NCBI GenBank assembly: GCA_027489035.1
Contig: JAIYAN010000016.1
Span: forward strand, 1-64,000
Length of the DNA stretch: 64,000 nucleotides
Direction of reading: 5' to 3'
Source of the DNA: Chitinophagaceae bacterium
GTDB lineage: Bacteria; Bacteroidota; Bacteroidia; Chitinophagales; Chitinophagaceae
Below are positions 1-9,600 of this stretch, in pieces. Position 1 is the first letter of the stretch. Every line of letters begins with the position of its first letter. The notes beneath the pieces were generated by a model that worked only from the letters and a program-made list of their open reading frames with translations, was not told where the DNA came from and ran no database searches. The position numbers and the translations under genes were made by a program.

Positions 1-84
1 GGTTCGGATTTGAAAGCGGGTGCTTACATGCTAGAGGTAAGACAAGGTAAAGAGGTGAAGACTGTAAGGGTGATGAAGTTTTAG
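1..84 (+). CDS. C-terminal end of a T9SS cargo protein (partial)
   Basis: The first frame is open from the window edge to a TAG at 82-84 and encodes 27 residues. They include LKAGAYMLEV and end KTVRVMKF. This pattern (an L-x-x-G-x-Y turn, a short basic stretch, then a final hydrophobic/basic strand) is the last part of a type A T9SS sorting domain (TIGR04183-like), which directs export across the outer membrane and is then cleaved. The main body of the protein lies outside the window, so its function cannot be told. The complete adhesins downstream end in related patterns. Confidence 0.65.
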   Translation, partial: GSDLKAGAYMLEVRQGKEVKTVRVMKF

Positions 85-90
85 TTGTAG

Positions 91-110
91 GGGTTGAATA
101 TTTTCAACCC
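91..110. repeat. 20-bp intergenic palindrome, copy 1
   Basis: GGGTTGAATATTTTCAACCC can fold into an 8-bp stem with a TATT loop. It begins 7 bp after the stop codon of the partial gene. A second copy at 157-176 is its exact reverse complement. It may help end transcription or be a dispersed intergenic palindrome; nothing in the window decides between these. Confidence 0.6.
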
Positions 111-156
111 TTACAAGATGTTTGAGATGTTTTTGAGGTTTAAGAGGTTGGTGTAG

Positions 157-176
157 GGGTTGAAAATATTCAACCC
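157..176. repeat. 20-bp intergenic palindrome, copy 2 (reverse complement of copy 1)
   Basis: GGGTTGAAAATATTCAACCC is exactly the reverse complement of the copy at 91-110; only the loop differs in orientation. The two palindromes are 46 bp apart, so each can fold alone or pair with the other. Confidence 0.6.
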
Positions 177-192
177 TCTATTCGAAAAATAG

Positions 193-227
193 AAAAATCC
201 CGGTTGCGAAATGCAGCCGGGATTTTT
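193..227. terminator. Rho-independent terminator
   Basis: A 15-bp stem (left arm 193-207, right arm 213-227) with a GAAAT loop and one G-T wobble pair contains a CCCGG/CCGGG core. The right arm ends in a T run, and the left arm begins with A's, so it could work in both directions. It lies 109 bp after the stop at 84 and most likely ends that upstream transcript. Confidence 0.8.
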
Positions 228-327
228 ATTTAAACAATGTAGATAATTAGAAATTATATTTTATTTCATTGAAAAATAAAATCAAATCCATCACCACCCT
301 GTTAGATAGTTGTCATCCTATGGGTAC

Positions 328-411
328 AAAAAGTCAGAGCGAAAATGAGCGCGAGAGCGATCATGGAGTTCAGACTTTTTTCTTCATTCTCACTCTGTTT
401 CTCGCTGTCTA
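328..411. repeat. Intergenic inverted-repeat element, copy A
   Basis: The outer arms are AAAAAGTCAGA at 328-338 and its near reverse complement TCTGACTTTTT-like sequence at about 370-380 (one mismatch). A CTTCATTCTCACTCTGTTTC segment follows at about 382-401. The same parts in the same order recur at 11840-11990 on the other side of the 3699-residue gene. The purine-rich inner part (GAGCGAAAATGAGCGCGAGA) is partly complementary to the pyrimidine-rich tail, so a longer competing hairpin is possible. Confidence 0.6.
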
Positions 412-508
412 ATTAAATCAAATTTTATTACCAACAAAAAACAAAAACATTAAAATAAATACTTATTTGTAAATAAAATAAATTTAATGTAAATATTCTG
501 TTTAGCAT

Positions 509-538
509 TTTGAATTGCCAAGCTTAATTATTACCTTG
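509..538 (+). promoter_or_regulatory. Candidate Bacteroidota-type promoter for the giant adhesin
   Basis: A TTTG at 509-512 is followed after 19 bp by TACCTTG at 532-538. This is close to the Bacteroidota primary-sigma boxes (-33 TTTG, -7 TAnnTTTG), with one T missing from the -7 box. The predicted leader to the start codon at 658 would be about 110 nt. The call rests on sequence pattern alone. Confidence 0.35.
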
Positions 539-657
539 CAACCCGTTCAAAATCAGTCCTTGTATCCTTCTGAAATCCATAAATCCACCTGTGTTTTCCT
601 TTTCAAATTCATTAACTCGAAAAAATCTATTTTTCGCGACCTGTAAATTTATAAATA

Positions 658-3600
658 TTGAAACACCTTAGTAAAAAACACCTCAACAGAACATTCAAAC
701 TGTTATTAATTTGTTTGTTATGTTTTTCTTCAAATTTGCTTTTAAATGGGCAATCTTTTTTTCGTTCTCAGGCTTCATCAGCCACATTATCAGGTACTAA
801 TATCACTGTAAATAAACCTACAGGAACCACCATTGGGGATTTGATGATTGCCAATATTGCCACCAATGGAAATAATATCATTGCTACTTCTTCTGGTTGG
901 ACTTTACTTAAAAGTGGGTCATTAGGTAACAGTACCACCTTTGCAACAGTACTATATAAGATTGTAAACAGTACTGATATCAGTACATTGAGTTATACAT
1001 TTTCTCTTGGAACAGGTGCCTCTAATGGTTCTGTTGGCATTCTTACTTTTTCAGCAGTAGATACTATAAAACCAATTGATACGGTTAGTTTAACGTTGAA
1101 TTCTGGTAACTCAAGGTTTGTTACAGCAAACGGCATAAGTACAAATACGCCAAAAACTGCGTTATTAATGCTTGGCCAGACTGCTGGTACAGCCACAAGT
1201 GCAAATTTTTGGAATAACAGTTTTTGGAGAGCAACTAGTCCATCCACATTAACCGAAATTCTGGACCAAAACGGAACCACAACATCAGTTGGTGCGGCTT
1301 GGGCGCCAAAAAACACAATTGGTGCCACTGGAAACGGTACGGACTCAATTTCATTATCATCTAGATGGGGAGCTGTGTTAGTTGCCATTCGTTCATGTAT
1401 CCCACAAATTAGAACTCAACCTGTATCAAATACATCAATTTGTATCAATGCGACACCAACACCACTTTCTGTGGCCGCAGTTGGCATGGGTAATATTAGT
1501 TATCAATGGTTTTCAAACTCAGTTGCTTCATATTCAGGTGGATCTGCAATTGTGAACGCAACGAATTCAAATTATTCACCATCAACTTCAACAGCAGGTT
1601 TGTTTTATTATTACGTTGTAGCCAGTGGATCATGTGGAACAGATACAAGTTCAATATCTACATTTAATGTTAACCCAAATAATACCATTACACTAAGTTC
1701 AGCAGCAGGAACGAATGCGCAGACGAGATGTATCAATACAGCAATCACGAATATCACTTACTCAATCACAGGAGCGACAGGTGCTACAGTGACGGGCCTT
1801 CCTTCTGGAGTGACATCATCATTTGCAGGAAATGTTGTTACCATCAGTGGTACGCCGACTGCAATAGGCACATTCAATTACACGGTTACATTAACAGGCG
1901 GCTGCGGAACGGTTAATGGAAGTATTACAGTTTCAGCACTCAACACCATTACATTAAGTTCAGGTGCAGGAACGAATGCTCAGACGAGATGTATCAATAC
2001 AGCAATTACGAATATCACTTACTCAAGCACAGGAGCTACAGGAGCTACAGTAAATAACCTTCCTGCCGGTGTAACATCATCTTTTGCGGGTAATGTTGTT
2101 ACCATCAGTGGTACACCAACAGCAAGTGGTACATTCAATTACACAGTTACCCTAACCGGTGGATGTGGAAACGTAACTGCAAGTGGAAGTATTGTTGTTA
2201 CTGTAAACAATACCATCACACTAAGTTCAGCAGCAGGAACGAATGCGCAAACGAGATGTATCAATACGCCGATAACAAATATTACTTATAATGCTACTGG
2301 AGCCACTGGCGCAACATTTTCAGGATTACCGACGGGTGTTAATGGGGTGAGATCTAATTCAAATGTGATTACCATCAGTGGAACGCCAACAGTGAGTGGT
2401 ACATTCAATTACACAGTTACACTAACAGGTGGATGTGGCGCCATTACTGCAACAGGAAGTATTACAGTTTCTACGCTAAACACCATTGCATTAAGCTCAG
2501 CAGCAGGTACCAATACGCAGACAAGATGTGTAAATCAAGCCATCACAAACATAACATATAACACCACTGGCGCTACAGGAGCAACTTTTTCCGGCCTTCC
2601 AACTGGTGTCACACGTGTTTGGGCGGCTAATACAGTAACAATCAGTGGTACGCCTACTGTAACAGGAACATTTAATTACACTGTAACACTTATAGGTGGT
2701 TGTGGCAATATCACAGCAACAGGAACTATCATAGTAAACTCAAATAATTCAATAACAACACAACCGCCAGCATCAATCAATTTATGTCTCGGTGGCACAC
2801 TATCTATACCTGTCACTGTTTCTGGTACTAATACTTTTCAATGGAAGAAGAATGGCATCAACATTACGAGTGCTAACAGCAATACATATACGAAGTCTAA
2901 TGTTTCAATAGCTGATACTGGAACTTACACTGTTGATATCACCAATGGATGCGGCACAATTTCTTCACAAAACTGCGTGGTGAGAATAATTTCAGGTGTT
3001 TCAGTAAGCATTATTGCTGATTATTGTGCATCACCCAATAGAATCAAATTGACTGCTGTAACTATACCCAACAATACAGGATCAACAAATGCGTATACTT
3101 ATTTGTGGTCAAATGGTGGAGTTCGTGATACCACATTTGTGAATATAGCCGGTAATTATAGTGTTACAGTAACACCCACTGCTGCAACCACCACAAGTAC
3201 AGGTTGCTCCGGAAGTGCTGTTGCTACTTTGAGTGTATCACAAGAACTGGTTTATAATGGTAATTTCAATCTAGGAAATGTTGGTTTCTTCTGTCCGCCT
3301 TTGTTTGGAGCATCGTATCGATATTTTGTTGATTCACCAAATTACCAAAGAGAACTTTCTGCCTCAGGTAGGTATGGGGTTGGTGCAAATGCAAACAACT
3401 ATAATGCTGCTTATTATGGAAAAGATCATACTACCCGCACCGGAAATTTTATGATTGTTCGTGGTTATAGTTTTATAAAGCCGATGGTTTGGGCTGATAC
3501 TGTACCTGTAACACCAAATACGACTTATTATTTTTCCGGTTGGGCTATGGGAATAGACAGCACTACATTAACAAATAGACCTATTTTGAGATTTGCGGTG

Positions 3601-6600
3601 AATGGTGTACTTATTGGAAATCCGCTGATACTTCCACCTCATGGTTTATCACCAACTGCTCCTGATAATTGGTTGAGATTTTATAACACCTGGAATTCAG
3701 GTTCTGCAACATCAGCCGTGTTTTCAATTTATGATTCTACTGCAACATTCCGAGGAAATGCTTTTGGATTGGATGATATTTCTATAGGTACATTATCTCC
3801 TTTTATATCTCTTACTTCCAGTGCGGCCACGGATACACAAACAGTATGTATTAACACACCTATTCTTCCTGTTACAATGGCAATTGGATCGGGTGGTGCA
3901 CCTGTGGTAACCGGATTGCCTGATGGTGTAAATTATACATATAATGGATATCAGTTGACCATTTCCGGTAGTCCAACACTTGCAGGGACTTTTAATTATT
4001 CTGTCGCCACAAGTGGTTGTGCTGTTAAAACTTTTTATGGTCAAATCACTGCTCAATCTCAGAATTTGACACTTACTTCACCACCAAATACCAATAACCA
4101 AGCAATTTGTATCGGCAATCCAATTACTCGTATCTCTTACAATATTATTGGAAATACAACAGTGCCAAATGTTACTGGTTTACCAAACGGGGTTACCTAT
4201 TCGTTCATTTCTGGTGCACTCTCTATTTCAGGAACACCCGCACAAGCAGGAAATTATACATACACGATTACCACTACTGGTGGCAATTGTTCAGGAGGTG
4301 CTTCAGTAACGGGAAACATCAATGTTGTAGCTTTACCAATAATCAACATTACTATTGACTCTTGTTTGATGCCAGGCAGACTTGTTTTAAAAGCATTGCC
4401 ACAGCCTTCGGGTGCACATACATTTTTATGGAACAACGGAGCTACCACAGATACTATATCGGTGAATACTTCTGGAACTTATAGTGTTTCTGTGATAAAT
4501 GCTACTGGATGCCGTTCGTCAAAAACCCAAACTGTAAGTATTGGTTTGGTTCAGACTTCTTCGCCAGCTACTTCTAATCAGAATGCATGCTTGAATACCT
4601 CAATAACACCTATTGTCTATTCTGGCGGAGGGAATTTAATTTCTTTTAATGCGTCTGGTTTGCCAACCGGAGTTTCAGCAAATTTCAGTGCAGGAACCAT
4701 CACTATTTCCGGCTCGCCAACACAGTTGGGAACATATAACTATACACTAAATTTTACAGGAAGCCTTTGTGGTAATGATTTGCCCATCTCTTATACCAGA
4801 ACTGGCACGATCATCGTCAATACAAATCCAACGGTTACAGTTGCTGCTGATTTTTGTGCTGTGAACAACAGAATAAGACTAACGGCTACGCCTACTCCTT
4901 CGGGTACATATACTTATCTCTGGTCTTCAGGTTCTACAAGAGACACTGCATTGGTTAATACTGCAGGAAACTTTACAGTCACTGCTACCAATTCTGCTGG
5001 TTGTAGTGCAACAGCCAGCTACTTGGTAAATACAGAAATATCTGTGAATGGTAATTTCAGTTCAGGGAACACAGGTTTTGTATCTGTTGCAACGGGTAAC
5101 TTACCTGCGTATACTTTTGTACCAGATTCTGCCAATTTTCAAGGAGAATTTTCTATTCCCGGATTGTATGGTGTAGACACCAATGCCAACAATTATAACC
5201 GTAACTATTATGGTCGTGATCACACTAGCCGAACAGGAAAATTCATGATCATTAGAAGTTATCCAACTACGCCTCAAGGTTCTCAAGAACCCATTCTTTG
5301 GCAGCAAACCTTGACAGTTCAGCCGAATACAACTTACTATTTTTCCGCTTGGGCTATGGGTTTAGACAGCTCGGGTAATTATGCATCACTTAAATTTCTG
5401 GTAAATGGTAATCAGATTGGAAACAACCTAAACTTGACTGCTCACGGTCAGTCTTTAACTGCACCAGATAACTGGTCGAGATTTTATAATACTTGGAATT
5501 CAAACAACAACACTACAGCAACTTTCTCTATTCAAAATGAACCTTCAGCCACTAACTTTTTTGCAGGGAATGCAATTGGGTTAGATGATATTTCAATAGG
5601 TAGGATAACACCTTACATTACGCTTACATCAAATCCAGTTACAGACACACAATTCGTTTGTATCAATACACCAATTCAGCCCACAACATTCAGTTATGGA
5701 TCAGGAGGAGTACCCACTGTTACTGGTCTTCCAGCTGGTGTAACCATGACGATCACCAATAATACGCTTACCATTTCAGGAACACCAACAGTTGCGGGAA
5801 CCTTTAATTACACAATAGCTACAACAGGTTGTTCAGTAGCAAGATTTTTTGGTCAGATAAAAGTACAAAGCACCAATCTCTTACTCACATCTGCTGCAAC
5901 TACATCAAACCAAGCTATTTGTTTCAATTCGCCCATCACAAATATTGTTTATTCTGCTGTTTCTTCAGTAACTGGTGTTAATGTCTCTGGACTTCCTGCA
6001 GGAGTTGTTTTCAACTTCAATGCTGGGATATTGACCATTAGTGGAACACCAACGGTTAGTGGTATTTTTAATTATACTATTACAGTCACTGGTGGAGGAT
6101 GTTCGGCAACCAATACATATACTGGCACCATCAACATAAACGTTAGGCCAACGGTAAATGTTACAATCGATTACTGTACATTGCCAGGTAGGGCATTACT
6201 CAGAGCAATACCTTCTCCAGCTGGTACACATACTTTCATATGGTCAACCGGTAGAAATACAGACACTTGTTCTGTTGCCACTTCTGGAACTTACAGTGTG
6301 ACCGTAACCAATAGTGTCGGCTGTCAAACGGTAGTCAGCACCATTGTAACAGTAGGTATGGCATTAACATCTGCAACGAATACAAACAACCAAAATGTTT
6401 GTTTAGGAGATACGATGCGTAGAATAAGTTATATAGCAGCGGCTAATATTTCCAATGTAAATATTACCGGCCTTCCTCCCGGAGTTAACTTTGTTTTTGC
6501 TGCAAACACGGTAAATATATCCGGCACTCCGACTACCGCAGGAACATATAATTATACCATAACGCCTACGGTTAGTTGCGGCTCAGCTTTACCTACAACA

Positions 6601-9600
6601 GGGGTTATAAGGGTTATTGCAAAACCCACAGTTTCTGTTAAAGCCAGCTATTGTGCTATTCCTGGAAGAATTAAATTAACGGCAACAGCTACGCCAACTG
6701 GAACATATACCTATTTGTGGAGCAACGGCACAACGCGAGATACTACTTCAGTCAATTCTGCAGGTATTTACTCAGTAACGGTGACTAATACCAGTGGATG
6801 TTCAAGTACAGGTTCAATAAGAGCTGGATTTGAATTGGCGGTGAATGGGGATTTCACTGCAGGCAATACCGGATTTAATACACCTTTCTTTGTCAATCAA
6901 CAATATCAATATGTTGCGGATGTTCCAGGCATACAAACTGAATTGCAGACGCCTGGTTTTTATGGTATTGATACAAATGCCAACAATTTAAACGCTTCTT
7001 ACCAAGGTCGGGATCACACGTCAGGCAACGGTAAATTCATGATTGTTAACAGCTTCCCATTTATTCAAGTTCCAGCCTGGGAAAAAACAATAAATGTTAC
7101 TCCAAATACCTTATATTATTTCTCCGCTTGGGCTCAGGGCTTGGACAATTTGAATAATAATCCCATTCTAAAATTCACTATTAATGGCAATCAATTAGGG
7201 ACAAATTTGGCATTGGTCAATCACGGTCAATCACCAACAGATCCAGACAATTGGACACGTTTTTATAGAACATGGAATTCAGGTACTGCAACCACTGCAT
7301 CATTTGCAATAACAAATGTGCAAACTTTTTCGCTAGGTAACAGTTTTGGCTTAGATGATATTTCAATTGGTGCGCTTGGTCCATTCATTTCTCTGGTTTC
7401 ACCTGCATCTACTGATACACAAACTGTTTGTCTTAATTTGCCAATTGCACCTGTCAATCTTGCCATTGGTTTGGATTCACTGCCACCGGTTGTTACAGGT
7501 CTACCTCCTGGAGTGACACATTCTTTTGATGGCTACAACTTGACCATCAGTGGAGCACCAACAACTTTGGGTACTTTTAATTATAGCGTTTCAATCAGTG
7601 GTTGTGCTCCAAAAACCTTTAACGGACAGATCATATCTCAGGGACAAACATTGGTATTGACATCTGCCCCTAGCAGTAATGCTCAAACTGTTTGTACAGG
7701 TAATGCAATCAACAATATTGTTTACAACGCCGGTGGAAATATAAGTCCTAGTGCGGTAACTATTACGGGATTACCTACTGGTATTACATATTCTGTTGCT
7801 TCGGGTATCGTTACCATTAGTGGAACGTCAACTCAAATAGGAACTTTCAACTACACTTTGTCAGTAACTGGAGGTATTTGTTCTAGTACAACGACCACAA
7901 CTACTGCAACAGGCACAATTACTTTAACAGCGCTTCCAATACTGAACATTATTTCGGATTATTGTACATTACCAGGTAGAGTAAAGTTAAAAGCAGTACC
8001 AAATCCTGCAGGCAATTATACATACTATTGGAATAATGGGGCATTAACAGATACAATAACTGTAGATCTTGTTGGTAACTATACAGTTACAGCCACAAAT
8101 AATACTGGATGTAGAGTTTCTAAAACTATTTCCGTTTCTACTGAACTTGTAACCAACTGGAATTTCGATCAGGGAAATACAGGATTTGTGACTTCGCCTA
8201 CTGGAACACAGAGATATATTTATGTACCAGATTCAGCCAATTATCAGCGTGAACTTTATCCTTCAGGTAGATATGGTATTGGCACGAATGCAAATAATTA
8301 CAGCGATCTTTATTGGGGGCGTGACCACACTACGGGAAATGGAAATTTCATGATTGTACACGGGTATGCTTTTGCCACTCCAATTCTGTGGCAAGACACC
8401 GTACAGGTTACTCCGAATACTGATTATTACTTTTCTGCATGGGGTATGAGTTTAAACGGTATTGGGTTCAATGGCAGGTTGAGGTTCAATATCAATTCAA
8501 CACAAGTTGGAAATACGCTCAATCTACCAAATAGAGGCAACACAGAAACATCTCCTGATAACTGGACAAGATTCTATACCGTTTGGAACTCAGGCACATC
8601 TACTTCAGCAATATTGTCAATTACCAACACTCAAATTTCACCGATTGGTAATAGTTTCGGCATTGATGATATTTCTTTCGCATCAATGGCTCCGTTTATT
8701 AATTTGGTTTCAAGTCCTTCAACAGATACACAAACTGTTTGTATCAATACCAATATTATTCCAGTATCCCTGAACGTCGGATCTGGAGGTAATGTAGTGG
8801 TTACAGGCCTACCTAACGGTGTTACATATACGTTTGATGGGTTTAATCTCCTAATCACTGGAGCACCTACCGCATTTGGTACTTTCAATTATACCATTTC
8901 GCTCTCATCCACTTGTACTTCACGTACATTCAACGGACAAATCATTTGTCGTGGACAAGCAATGTCTCTGACTTCACCGATTTCAACTGCTAATCAAACC
9001 ATTTGCTTACGAAGTTCAATCGTGAACATTGTTTTACAAACATCAGGTAATATCACAAACGTTAATGTTACCGGGTTACCTGCAGGTGTTACTGGAGTAT
9101 TCAATCAAGGGGTATTTACCATCAGTGGAACACCGACACAGACAGGGGTGTTCAATTACACCGTTTCTTCCGTAGGGCCATTTTGTAATCCATCGACTTA
9201 TAATGGAAGAATAACCATTAACGCATCACCTATTGCCGCAATTAATGCCAACCCATCTACAACAATCAGTTGTTCGAGTCCTTCTATTGTGCTCACCGCA
9301 TCTGGCGGAACACAATATACATGGGGTAGTGGTTTGGGTGCAACATCTGCCATAACTGTAACTACTTCAGGAACATATTCTGTTTTAGTTGGCAATAGTT
9401 TTGGTTGTTTTGATTCAACTTCAATCATCATTTCAGGCAGTATTCCTGCAAACGTTTCTTCATGGTTGGGTATCAACACAAATTGGAACGATCCTGTCAA
9501 TTGGTGCGGTGGAATACCAAATGCACCAAGAAATGTAGTATTAAATGCAGGGTTGACCAATTACCCTGTAATAAGTAGCACTGCTAATTGTGCAACTATT

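Larger units (their letters stand above)
85..657. other. Repeat-rich intergenic region upstream of the giant adhesin
   Basis: This 573-bp spacer has no credible gene. It holds two mutually reverse-complementary palindromes (91-110, 157-176), a strong terminator hairpin (193-227), a copy of the inverted-repeat family that also follows the giant gene (328-411), and an AT-rich promoter-like stretch near 509-538. The remaining sequence, about 412-500 and 540-657, shows no structure I can name. Confidence 0.7.

Noticed and set aside
993..1388. 131-codon minus-strand open frame inside the giant adhesin
   Set aside because: It lies antisense within repetitive coding sequence and has no recognisable domain; the many similar frames inside the adhesins have the same cause (low-complexity Thr/Ser/Asn codons read backwards).
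1681..2742. Possible CRISPR-like array
   Set aside because: Periodicity is ~265 bp, in frame, and encodes Ig-like domains; there are no short direct repeats with unique spacers.
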